From the NCBI GenBank assembly GCA_029339505.1, contig JAQISU010000114.1:4142001-4206000 (forward strand): a DNA stretch of 64,000 nucleotides. The letters are read 5' to 3'. Shown piece by piece: positions 36,201 through 42,850 of the stretch. The DNA comes from Unio delphinus (taxonomy: Eukaryota > Mollusca > Bivalvia > Unionida > Unionidae). The notes under the pieces are model-generated. The model did no database searches. It was not told the DNA's origin and saw nothing but the letters and a program-made list of their open reading frames with translations. Position 1 is the stretch's first letter. Each line of letters begins with the position of its first letter. The position numbers and the translations under genes are program-made.

Positions 36201-37174
36201 GTGAGTTTATTTCCCCGGGACGCATTTGTGAAGTGTTCTATTATTCGTTCTGCTACACAATTGAGGCCTGTCGAATATTTCATGGGTGCTAGTTTTGAAA
36301 TATCAGGTTTTTCATTGAGCGGATAGATCCCGTAAACAACTGCTGTGACAGGATAAGATCTTTCGTAGTAGGGTTTATCAATTCCAGTCAAAATTCCCGG
36401 TTTTGAATCCTGATTCACGGTGACAGTTTTTTTGCCCCTGAGAATGGGTTCAAATTTATCCCTAATAATCCATTTGCCATCCTCACGGATAATGAATTTG
36501 ATTCGGAAAAAATGACTTTTTTCTCCAACATTTGAGATTATCACTGCTGCTTTTTCATCATTCATGGTAGCGTCAACAACACCGTCAATTCGAAATGTTG
36601 ACCAACAATAAGATGCTCCATCACGCTTGAATTCATTAAAACAGTCTCTGATGGGTTTATCAAGAATTTTATTCTTGGGTGTATTAGAAACTACATCAAG
36701 ATTGAATTGAGCATCCTTCCATGGTGATCTCATGTTTCCGTCTCTTGGACGTTTGTTACGTTTTTTGGGTCTATCGCGATTAAATCTAGGATTGATTTTC
36801 AATAATCTCTTGAACTCTTTCATGTTTCCGTCTCTTGGACGTTTGTTACGTTTTTTGGGTTTATCGATATTAAATCTAGGATTGATTTTCAATAATCTCT
36901 TAAACTCCTTCATGTTTCCGTCTCTTGGACGTTTGTTACGTTTGTTTCCGTCTATTGGACGTTTTTTTGGTCTATCGAGATTAAATCTAGGATTGATTTT
37001 TAATAATCTCTTAAACTCTTTCATGTTTCCGTCTCTTGGACGTTTGTTTCTGTTTACTACACGTTTTTTTGGTCTATCGAGATTAAATCTAGGATTGATT
37101 TTCAATAATCTCTTGAACTCTCTATCGGTATTGAATTTAGCATTTTTTGAAGTCAATCTCTTGAACTCCTTCAT
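33290..37174 (-). CDS. DNA polymerase B - SF1 helicase - HNH nuclease fusion (replication protein)
   Basis: One unbroken frame of 1294 residues. Residues 1-150: four basic repeats. About 520-840: polymerase palm, with motif A SVDMIACYP (D544), a motif B-like GRRIIGKFTQG (K703) and motif C ATDS (D799); I could not recognise exonuclease motifs. About 865-1190: superfamily 1 helicase of the Pif1/RecD kind, with Walker A GCGGSGKT (872-879), TPTHRLA, motif III GDHGQPPP (976-983), motif V GYAATIHSSQGLT (1141-1153) and motif VI YLAVSRVR (1173-1180). The expected Walker B Asp-Glu reads Gly-Glu (948-949). 1190-1225: acidic linker. 1226-1294: HNH domain with CxxC (1245, 1248), VDRKNN and CLECN. Presumably the main replication enzyme of the element. 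It is divergent from the zinc-finger gene and convergent with the integrase. Confidence 0.88.
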   Translation of the reverse strand: MKEFKRLTSKNAKFNTDREFKRLLKINPRFNLDRPKKRVVNRNKRPRDGNMKEFKRLLKINPRFNLDRPKKRPIDGNKRNKRPRDGNMKEFKRLLKINPRFNIDKPKKRNKRPRDGNMKEFKRLLKINPRFNRDRPKKRNKRPRDGNMRSPWKDAQFNLDVVSNTPKNKILDKPIRDCFNEFKRDGASYCWSTFRIDGVVDATMNDEKAAVIISNVGEKSHFFRIKFIIREDGKWIIRDKFEPILRGKKTVTVNQDSKPGILTGIDKPYYERSYPVTAVVYGIYPLNEKPDISKLAPMKYSTGLNCVAERIIEHFTNASRGNKLTDLRRKKITEWEFTVKEHGATIQDITKLETSLRFPISVRTITGEVLKEPKYQSKKGTPIEIIDHNEHAWSSAVTIFPRDRTVKYLFGTEEFFSEQKLFDAIYHLSKNDPVSVWLFHSNSDEECKFDQFVRPNGELYRTEELQNQMKQLASEFSGDGEEDDQLLANCFTVPSIAAHFARKKNAWKPTRSEFLSDVKLSCLEYSHGGLWNTKYTADTVISVDMIACYPGSFLGYGECEKYFKRFGHLTHEMTRVAINGPLPDFDLTGFACVVSFEMATGLHPCSYLWIGKHMSEKHWMPIVLLRYMLDCKMLKSLIVSEAIISYRAQKSVWLPQPDLEKIISEERKLFPDFNEQQIMDWSQQLFEIRNNEAKNLGRRIIGKFTQGGKDDNTKYSSRLIIDNAEYDFVITDLTNKGLYVNRKDAFMSDGTKLGTIVTYNDGYHPQYTHLRASMLGYASINLFSMINRFPTTAVRVATDSFYINSKMADFKATGNEKWGSWRIKKEIIHDYIQSADVTIENNYLESNQCSEFSSAPPISDPICLYKTVYLNGCGGSGKTTREIELFRGKNPTDFTKMIVLTPTHRLAREMIQRGVNACTYHSFFRWKGDKWTPERMGEKFIPEIMIWGEIDTVSEDVLKIFLEWLLLKNTKVVMCGDHGQPPPFVGASPHEWLKGFVDYYEKIDTDHRSLDNELKELKKLIRLQPDRIQCEITREIISETPMNDFWEMWRPNDLIIASRKIVRDTLQMKLFELHKQKFATLPVPLCYRPSDTRKQNIEVDIPGLTESGSEKRILVLNDIVLVDINVVEDALRANKSPWTLGYAATIHSSQGLTISDTIVWMVDNRIEWSNLVYLAVSRVRKINQLRRIVFDDEIIGGDDEIIGDDNDIIDKKLSGYKQQDKKKQREFDIDAELIITLKKQQNNHCASCNCIMRWQYSDKDPRQFTVDRKNNNLGHVRNNVMLTCLECNRRKGAS
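36727..37143 (-). repeat. Tandem repeats encoding the basic N-terminus of the polymerase fusion
   Basis: Four units of about 93-123 bp, each encoding the core NMKEFKRLLKINPRFN with a KKR/NKRPRDG spacer, plus a partial fifth at the N-terminus. Units are almost identical, so they were duplicated recently; spacers differ in length but all keep the frame. Confidence 0.85.
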
Positions 37175-37216
37175 GCTATATATAAAACAAGCATTTAAAT
37201 GAAAGATTTATGTATA
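37175..37216. promoter_or_regulatory. Bidirectional promoter candidate between polymerase and zinc-finger genes
   Basis: Only 42 bp separate the two start codons. It contains TATATATAAAA (37177-37187), placed 30-40 bp before the zinc-finger ATG and readable as TATA in the other direction. Confidence 0.45.
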
Positions 37217-37594
37217 ATGAACCAATGCAAATGGCTCATGATGGGAAATGTAACCCCGTGTAACAAATCATGCAGAAAAAATGAATACTGTAGGTATCAT
37301 ATGCAAAGTTTTTGACGTGGAAGTCTTGGTCCGTTACCCTGTATTCGATGTGGGGTTGGGGTCAAGGGAAGATCACAATTGTGTATTGATTGTGGTGGTA
37401 AGCGATATAGGGAATTGAAGCGTTATTATGATAAAAGAATAAAAAATGGACAATCCATCAGAAATTATGACCCTGAAAAAGTCTTTGACCCTGATAACGT
37501 CACTGACAAAATCATAAGAACCCCGCAAGACTACATCGAAAGATTTTCCAGTGATGTAATTATTGAACCAAACACTGAATTAGACAAACAATAG
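37217..37594 (+). pseudogene. Small Cys-rich zinc-binding protein, interrupted by an in-frame TGA
   Basis: Starting at ATG 37217, the frame carries one Cys/His cluster (C4, C15, C19, C25, H28 in the first 32 codons) and a TGA at 37313-37315. It then continues in the same frame with CIRCGVGVKG and CIDCGG, a zinc ribbon, and a polar tail to 37594. The two halves together look like a single zinc-finger protein of the kind found next to the polymerase in related elements. TGA could come from CGA by one CpG transition; TGA-C is also a leaky stop context. An ATG at 37379 would give only the tail. DNA-binding function is inferred. Confidence 0.65.
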
Positions 37595-37604
37595 AATAGT
37601 ATAT

Positions 37605-38111
37605 ATGAACCAAGAATTCAGACAGCATCCAGTGATTACAAATTATGAAGCATCCAGTGATGGTACTGTCAGAAACCGTAGACTAAAGAAACCAGTTGGT
37701 GTTGTGAATAATCAAGGGTACTTGATATTTACTGTTAGGGAGGGAAAAGAAACGAAAACTTATCTCAATCATCGTTTCGCATTTGAGTGTTTTTATGGAT
37801 TGATCGAGGATGGTTTTGTTATTGATCACAAGGATTCTAATCGAAAGAATAATTCTGTATCAAATTTACGAGTTGTTACACAGAGTAAAAATAATTCATC
37901 TGGAAGGACTGGAAAATGCAAAACGGTTGGGAAGAGACTTGTGAAATCTTTGAATACGATAACTAACGAAGAAAAAATATTTCAATCAATGAATGAAGCC
38001 GGTAGGCACTTCGATATTTGTAGAGCCTCAGTACGAAGAGTTGCAGAGGGGATTTATCGATCGGCTATTTCAAAAAAGAGTGGACAAAAAGTTCAATTTA
38101 GTTATGTCTAA
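37605..38111 (+). CDS. NUMOD4/HNH homing-type endonuclease
   Basis: 168 residues. The N-terminal segment FRQHPVITNYEASSDGTVRN fits the NUMOD4 DNA-binding motif. The middle has YLNHRFAFECF and DGFVIDHKDSNRKNN followed by NLRVVTQSKNN, the HNH nuclease core of I-HmuI-like enzymes. The C-terminal KIFQSMNEAGRHFDICRASV fits a NUMOD1-like helix-turn-helix. It starts 10 bp after the zinc-finger gene; its stop overlaps a possible downstream start (TAATG). Such enzymes nick or cut specific DNA; here it may be a passenger selfish gene or serve replication or recombination of the element. The frame is intact. Confidence 0.85.
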   Translation: MNQEFRQHPVITNYEASSDGTVRNRRLKKPVGVVNNQGYLIFTVREGKETKTYLNHRFAFECFYGLIEDGFVIDHKDSNRKNNSVSNLRVVTQSKNNSSGRTGKCKTVGKRLVKSLNTITNEEKIFQSMNEAGRHFDICRASVRRVAEGIYRSAISKKSGQKVQFSYV

Positions 38112-38155
38112 TGCGTCCTATTTTTCAATTAGAGATATGTCATTCTTATAGAATA

Positions 38156-38503
38156 ATGAATTCTGAAAACATGAATAGCATCATAGTTGAAATAGCAAAA
38201 TTGAAAAATCAGGATATCAAACTATCAGATGGATTAAATCCTGATCAAATTGTGTCTGATTTTCAGGATATAGAATACGGGGTTAACAACAATAAATATA
38301 TGCTACCCAAGAAGTATGCACTCATCAAAAGAATTCAGAATTCTATTAAAGACTCTCTTTCATTTTCCAGTGACATCAGTGTGTTCGTTCCGTTGTATAC
38401 TATCGTAGAGGGAATACGAAAAGAATTAGGTAACGAATACGAATTGAAAAAAGAAGTCAACTCTAAAATTAGAAACCTACGAGCATTAATTCAAGAAAAT
38501 TGA
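38156..38503 (+). CDS. Unknown small protein
   Basis: About 115 residues from MNSENMNSIIVEI; an upstream in-frame ATG at 38111 overlaps the previous stop. Polar, mostly helical-looking, with Lys-rich C-terminal part (LKKEVNSKIRNLRALIQEN). No family recognised. It is the last gene before the 404-bp non-coding region and is followed directly by GATTGCCCGACC repeats. Confidence 0.55.
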   Translation: MNSENMNSIIVEIAKLKNQDIKLSDGLNPDQIVSDFQDIEYGVNNNKYMLPKKYALIKRIQNSIKDSLSFSSDISVFVPLYTIVEGIRKELGNEYELKKEVNSKIRNLRALIQEN

Positions 38504-38907
38504 TTACCCGACCATTGATTGCCCGACCCCCTTATCATTTTTTGATTGCCCGACCATATCATTTTTTTTTTAGCCGACCCTCAAGGGAATGTCAAAAATA
38601 GAATGGAGAAAGTGTGATATTAATTATTTTTATATGAATTTCCACACTTTCTCCATCATTGATAGAAGCTGTTATAGGATGAAATAACACTTCCATGACC
38701 GTATCAAAAATCATCCGACATGTCAAAAAAGTGGAGAAACTGTCAGTATTATTTATTTTATATACAATTATGACACTTTCTCCATCACTGATAGAAGGTG
38801 TCTCACGATGAAATAACACTTCCATGACCGTATCAAAAATCATCCGACATGTAACAAAAGTGGGAAAAAGTGTTTTACAATTGAAAAATGGTTTCTGATT
38901 TCAAATA
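38504..38907. promoter_or_regulatory. Non-coding hub with direct repeats and two hairpins (origin or late control region candidate)
   Basis: Longest gene-free stretch inside the element. First come four copies of (T)GATT-CCCGACC-like motifs (38504-38580). Then follow two direct repeats of about 125 bp. Each carries an inverted pair around an AT-rich loop: ATGGAGAAAGTGTG (38603-38616) with CACACTTTCTCCAT (38643-38656), a perfect 14 bp; and TGGAGAAACTGTCA (38732-38745) with TGACACTTTCTCCA (38771-38784), one mismatch. Each repeat ends with CATGACCGTATCAAAAATCA and CCGACATGT. It divides the replication genes from the capsid genes. Confidence 0.55.
38877..38887 (+). promoter_or_regulatory. ACAATTGAAAA motif, copy 1
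   Basis: Starts 31 bp before the ATG at 38908. The same 11-mer lies at a similar distance before two other right-module genes (39828, 43810). Confidence 0.5.
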
Positions 38908-39547
38908 ATGGTCAATGAAGCATTAACAACCCGATTGGCTCGTGAACGACTGGATGCAATTAAGAGATTTGTACCAATTCGTGACTCTGTACGGAATAAA
39001 CTGCAACAACGACAGAGTTTACAAACTGATTTTGCTCTGGGGTCTGAAGAATTGTTTAAACCAGTAACCACAGCAACGAAGGGGGTAGAGCGTGCTATAC
39101 TGGGAGATGACCCCGAGACGGGAAAATCTGTTATTGGTGAACTTGAAAAAATAGCAGCGAAAACTGAACAAACAAAACAAATGGGATCAAAAAGAACAGT
39201 AGATGATTTACGCATGAGATTTAACGAAGAAGGGTTAGCAGCAATTGATGAGACTGATTCAACAGAAATTCCTACGCTTGTTGTTACTTCTTATGAAAAC
39301 AGAAAAAAAATGTTGAACCAGAACATCATAAATATGTTAAGAATTTCACTCACTGGGCTGATATATTCTACAAAATCAAAACTGGAAAAAGTCAAAAAAA
39401 GACAGATAGTGCATCATACATCGAATATATCGATGCGGTGGATCTAGTGTATAATCAATACGAAGAGTTTAAACAACCAAAATTGCAAAGGCAGCGACAG
39501 CAACCTACAAAGAAAGTACACTCTCCTAAAAAACAACAACTACCACC

Positions 39548-39580
<33 letters not shown>

Positions 39581-39824
39581 AGAAAAACTAGATGAAGCAG
39601 CTGGTTATAGCGGAAGTGGATTAGGGACATGTCCTGATAGTGTTATAAATGATATATCACGATTAGATGTTCTTGTAGGAGGATTCCGAGCTGGAAATAA
39701 TTCACCGGAAATAATTAATGAAGCAGCTGATATCTGTAGACGGTTATTTGCCGGCGGTATCATGGATATCAAAACATATCGAGATTTCATTGATGAGTTA
39801 GCAAATGGGTATCATAGTGATTAA
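38908..39824 (+). CDS. Unknown virion-gene candidate with acidic tract, split by a -1 frame change
   Basis: The first frame runs from 38908 (MVNEALTTRLARERLDAIKR). At an eight-A run (39303-39310) similarity to coding DNA passes into the -1 frame, which is open from there through the ATG at 39438 to the stop at 39822-39824. Between 39310 and 39438 the -1 frame reads as ordinary polar coding sequence, while the 0 frame becomes an unconvincing tail ending at 39447; so the two ORFs are one gene. The second part has a Lys/Gln-rich stretch, nine or more Asp in a row (about 39550-39575) and a possible protease site LVGG|F. No family recognised. The position ahead of capsid genes suggests a structural or scaffold role. 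Confidence 0.6.
39303..39309 (+). other. Slippery heptamer A AAA AAA
   Basis: In frame this is X-XXY-YYZ; a -1 slip leads directly into the downstream frame. One missing A in the run would look the same. Confidence 0.5.
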
Positions 39825-39827
39825 ATA

Positions 39828-39838
39828 ACAATTGAAAA
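39828..39838 (+). promoter_or_regulatory. ACAATTGAAAA motif, copy 2
   Basis: Starts 30 bp before the ATG at 39858 and 4 bp after the previous stop codon. Confidence 0.5.
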
Positions 39839-39857
39839 CACTATTGTTTTTATAATA

Positions 39858-40292
39858 ATGATCGTACACTACAATCATGATAAGCCAACCCTCGTCTATG
39901 TAGTTAATTCACGGTTTCCAGTTTATAAAGCGTACTATGGAGATGGCCTCGGCAATACCATTTTAGGATTCTTTTCAAGAATGGCCCCAAAAGTGATGCC
40001 GTTAGCTAAACAGTTATCAATGAAAGCCATTGATGTTATTCGTGATAAGGGTATTAGTACTGTTGGAGATCTTGCCGGGAAAGCGTTTTCAACTGCGAAG
40101 GATAAAATAACATCATTAGTAAAATCACGAAAAAAGAAACCGTTACCGTCTACAGAAGAAATGCCTGCAAGTGTTAGTAAAATTATAAATAACGCAGTAG
40201 ATGAAAAACTAGCGTCGATGGTAAATCAAGGGGACCAAAGCAATATTGCAAACATGATAGCGGGAAGTGGCTTTAAAAACCCACGTCGATGA
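39858..40292 (+). CDS. pVI-like small virion protein
   Basis: 144 residues. After a short hydrophobic N-terminus comes GDGLGNTILGFFSRMAPKVM, an amphipathic Gly/hydrophobic segment followed by AIDVIRDKG and GKAFSTAKDKI. This resembles the membrane-active minor core proteins (pVI-like) of Polintons and adintoviruses, by pattern only. A basic RKKKP tract lies near residue 91. The C-terminus MIAGSGF contains a match to the adenain consensus (I-A-G-S|G). Located between the acidic protein and the major capsid gene, as expected for a virion component. The stop codon lies inside a small palindrome (40292-40306). Confidence 0.65.
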   Translation: MIVHYNHDKPTLVYVVNSRFPVYKAYYGDGLGNTILGFFSRMAPKVMPLAKQLSMKAIDVIRDKGISTVGDLAGKAFSTAKDKITSLVKSRKKKPLPSTEEMPASVSKIINNAVDEKLASMVNQGDQSNIANMIAGSGFKNPRR

Positions 40293-40306
40293 AATCCTAT
40301 GGATTT
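40292..40306. terminator. Palindrome at gene end (AAATCC-TAT-GGATTT)
   Basis: Six-bp arms around TAT, beginning in the stop codon; followed by ACGCTAGCGT, another palindrome (40309-40318). A related palindrome ends the penton gene. A role in 3' end formation is a guess. Confidence 0.3.
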
Positions 40307-40383
40307 TCACGCTAGCGTTTTTCACGATGAAAATGGAAAATCGTTTACGATTTCACTATTTAGACTCTGATAAATAGAATAAA

Positions 40384-41802
40384 ATGTTCAAAAGGTCACC
40401 TGATCCAGCATTTGATATAGATGCCCCAGTCCCCAAGAATGATTCTGTACGCGATTATCAATATTACGCCTATCATGCCATAAACTCAAATAGTCGAGCA
40501 AGAATTGATCTTCAAGTCCATGATACCAGTAAATACTTTTTGCCCTGTGAAGCATTTATTGAAGGAGAAGGAGAAATTGTAACAGCTGCTGATACTACTG
40601 CTGTACCAGCACCGTATCCAGCTGGTACTCAAGTCGGTTTTGTCAATAATGGTATTATGGCGCTATTTGAGAGTGCTAGATATCTCATTGATGGAAAAGA
40701 AATTGAGTCCATAGATCGTGATGTTGATGTGGCTACAACAATAATCGGGTTAGCGAGATATTCTGATGATTATACAAGATCAGCGGGTCCATCTATGATG
40801 TTTGCAAAAGATGGTAAGAATACCGCTGGAGGAAATCAATTTATTATAAGACAACCAAGGGATCGTGCTGCTAACCCTGCTAATGTTGCTGGTATCGAGA
40901 ATATGATTATAAACAACGATCCTGATTTCAATCTAGGAGCTGCAACACGAAACGCAATGTTGCAAGGAGAGCGTAAATCATTTTCATGCGCGATTCCACT
41001 GCATCACATATTTGGATTCTGTAGAAACGTCAGAAAAGTTATCTACGGGGCGAAGCATACAGTATCGCTTGTACGAAAAAGTGATGATAATGATGCAATT
41101 TGGAGGATTCCAGCAAATGCTGCAGCCCCCAATGCTGATGCCGGTAGAGTCGATTTAACAAAAATATCATTGTGGATGCCAGTGTTGACTCCAGCAATCA
41201 CCGCAGAAGAACGATTACTATCATTTATGGATCAAGGAGGAAAGTCGTTGTTGAGTTGGCTAACCGTGAGTACAGATGTGAAGCAATCAAATATCAACGG
41301 GTTATTCACTTGGAACCTAGCATCAAAACAAGGCGTTTCTGCGCCACGTCATATATTCGTAGCGTTACAGGATAACACACGAGTTGGCAATCCACTCTCC
41401 AGTCATATGATATTTAATCAATTAGGTGTGAAAGACGTCTCACTGAGAATAAACGGCCAGCAGGAACCATCCGAGGATATACAACTTAATTACACCGAAA
41501 ATCATATTGCACGAGTTTATCATCGTCTGTTGTCATTTATGGCACGCGATCAAAATGTGGATACTGGTTTGCAAATATCACAATATGATTTTAAAAATCT
41601 GTATCCGATCTATTACTTCTCACTGGAACATCTCGATTTGACAAGACAGTCAGTTGTTGATATACACTTTAGAGCTAATGTGACTCGTGGTGTTATTGCT
41701 GATTATAGAGCGGTTGCTGTCATTCTCAGTGATAAATCAATGCTACTCGAAGGTGTTGGTGGAAGAATGAGAGTGGTAGATGCCCCAGTAGAAAATCTTT
41801 GA
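40384..41802 (+). CDS. Major capsid protein (double jelly-roll)
   Basis: 472 residues, the usual length for Polinton-type double jelly-roll capsid proteins that form pseudo-hexameric capsomers. Recognisable features are the N-terminal DSVRDYQYYAYHAINS, the central IPLHHIFGFCRNVRKVIYGA and the C-terminal LYPIYYFSLEHLDLTRQS followed by VDIHFRANV, which match the family's second jelly-roll. There is no signal peptide or membrane segment. The frame is intact. A possible adenain site (LEGV|G, residues 455-459) lies close to the C-terminus. The gene heads the core capsid block, preceded by 91 bp without a copy of the ACAATTGAAAA motif. Confidence 0.9.
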   Translation: MFKRSPDPAFDIDAPVPKNDSVRDYQYYAYHAINSNSRARIDLQVHDTSKYFLPCEAFIEGEGEIVTAADTTAVPAPYPAGTQVGFVNNGIMALFESARYLIDGKEIESIDRDVDVATTIIGLARYSDDYTRSAGPSMMFAKDGKNTAGGNQFIIRQPRDRAANPANVAGIENMIINNDPDFNLGAATRNAMLQGERKSFSCAIPLHHIFGFCRNVRKVIYGAKHTVSLVRKSDDNDAIWRIPANAAAPNADAGRVDLTKISLWMPVLTPAITAEERLLSFMDQGGKSLLSWLTVSTDVKQSNINGLFTWNLASKQGVSAPRHIFVALQDNTRVGNPLSSHMIFNQLGVKDVSLRINGQQEPSEDIQLNYTENHIARVYHRLLSFMARDQNVDTGLQISQYDFKNLYPIYYFSLEHLDLTRQSVVDIHFRANVTRGVIADYRAVAVILSDKSMLLEGVGGRMRVVDAPVENL

Positions 41803-41851
41803 ACGATTTTTCTCGATTTTTCATTGAATTAGAATCAATCTATTATGTATA

Positions 41852-42391
41852 ATGTCATATAGTGTTATTAGTGTTGCGTTAACTCCTGGTCAAATCAAAA
41901 AATTGCAATCAGAATCGGCTAAAAAATGTGGAACCACAATCACGTTGAAACCTAATCAAATGACTGGTGGTGCAAATAAACTATCGCTGACAACTCGTCA
42001 GGTGAAACATTTCAATGATGCTTTCAAGGATAAAAAAGGGGTTCAGATTACTCTTTCTGCGGCTGCTATTAAAAATATGATAAAATCAGGTGGTATATTT
42101 CCATTGTTAGCTGCAATACCAGCATTGATTGCAGCAGCAGCCCCAGCGGTGGCTAAAGCAGCGGCGTTAGGAGCCGTTGGTACTGCAGCAGGAATGGCGT
42201 TGAAAAAGGCAGCTGGACAAGGATATAAAAAAAAGGGACGATCCGTTCACGGATTGGGTCTAAGACTACCAGGAACCCCGTATTCGTGGTACAGCGGAAA
42301 GGGTCTAAGACTACCAGGGACCCCGTATTCATGGTACAGCGGGAGATCCGTTCACGGATTGGGTCTAAGACTACCAGGAACGATTTATTAA
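41852..42391 (+). CDS. pX-like core/minor virion protein with C-terminal LPGTP repeats
   Basis: 179 residues. LTPGQIKKLQSE starts a region typical of small Polinton/adintovirus proteins related to adenovirus pX; MTGG|A (residues 37-41) fits the adenain consensus. A hydrophobic Ala-rich segment (GIFPLLAAIPALIAAAAPAV, about 81-100, then a further Ala/Gly run) could be membrane-active. The tail has three copies of GLRLPGTPYSWYSG-like sequence (42259-42391), encoded by 45-bp near-identical DNA repeats. The same LPGTP-YxG pattern occurs in the phospholipase protein. Function assigned by pattern and position only. Confidence 0.65.
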   Translation: MSYSVISVALTPGQIKKLQSESAKKCGTTITLKPNQMTGGANKLSLTTRQVKHFNDAFKDKKGVQITLSAAAIKNMIKSGGIFPLLAAIPALIAAAAPAVAKAAALGAVGTAAGMALKKAAGQGYKKKGRSVHGLGLRLPGTPYSWYSGKGLRLPGTPYSWYSGRSVHGLGLRLPGTIY

Positions 42392-42417
42392 TTCAGAAAT
42401 CTTCGATTTCCGAACCT

Positions 42418-42849
42418 ATGGTTCCCATGTCCAATTTTGATTTAATGGATGCGGCTAAAAAACTAGTGATTAAAAATTTCAGAGGTGTTTTTATGAAAGA
42501 TCAATTACCACATCAACCAAACAAAACTGAAACAGGTATTATTAATCTCGATAACAGCACCGGACCTGGAACTCACTGGGTTGCATACGCTATTGATCCA
42601 CGTGGGATTGTCTATTTTGATTCATATGGATTAGCCCCACCAAAAGAGTTTATGCGTTACATAAAACAATTTCCAATGAAGACTTGGTATTCTACGCTAC
42701 CAACACAACAAATCAATGACCCACCAATATGCGGCAGTGAAGTATTAAATGTCCTTGACGCTATTTCAGCATCTAGAAAATCACCTCATATTGTCGTAAA
42801 TGACTACACCAGCAATCGCTTTTTAGAGAGAGAAAGAGTTTTACAATAA
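42418..42849 (+). CDS. Adenain-type cysteine protease (virion maturation)
   Basis: 143 residues from ATG 42418. An upstream in-frame ATG (42286) would start inside the previous gene's repeat tail and is rejected. The catalytic triad order His-Asp-Cys is visible: H53 in GTHWVAYAID, D68 in YFDSYG, and C105 in PPICGSEV, with Q98 as oxyanion residue. This is the C5 (adenovirus protease) family found in nearly all Polintons, where it cleaves virion precursors. It ends 1 bp before the fibre-like gene start. Intact. Confidence 0.88.
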   Translation: MVPMSNFDLMDAAKKLVIKNFRGVFMKDQLPHQPNKTETGIINLDNSTGPGTHWVAYAIDPRGIVYFDSYGLAPPKEFMRYIKQFPMKTWYSTLPTQQINDPPICGSEVLNVLDAISASRKSPHIVVNDYTSNRFLERERVLQ

Positions 42850-42850
42850 C

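Noticed and set aside
36732..37202. 156-codon plus-strand ORF opposite the polymerase N-terminus
   Set aside because: Antisense shadow of the basic repeats in the polymerase fusion gene.
42286..42417. Upstream start for the protease
   Set aside because: It lies inside the repeated tail of the previous gene, and the extra residues are an out-of-frame reading of the LPGTP repeats.
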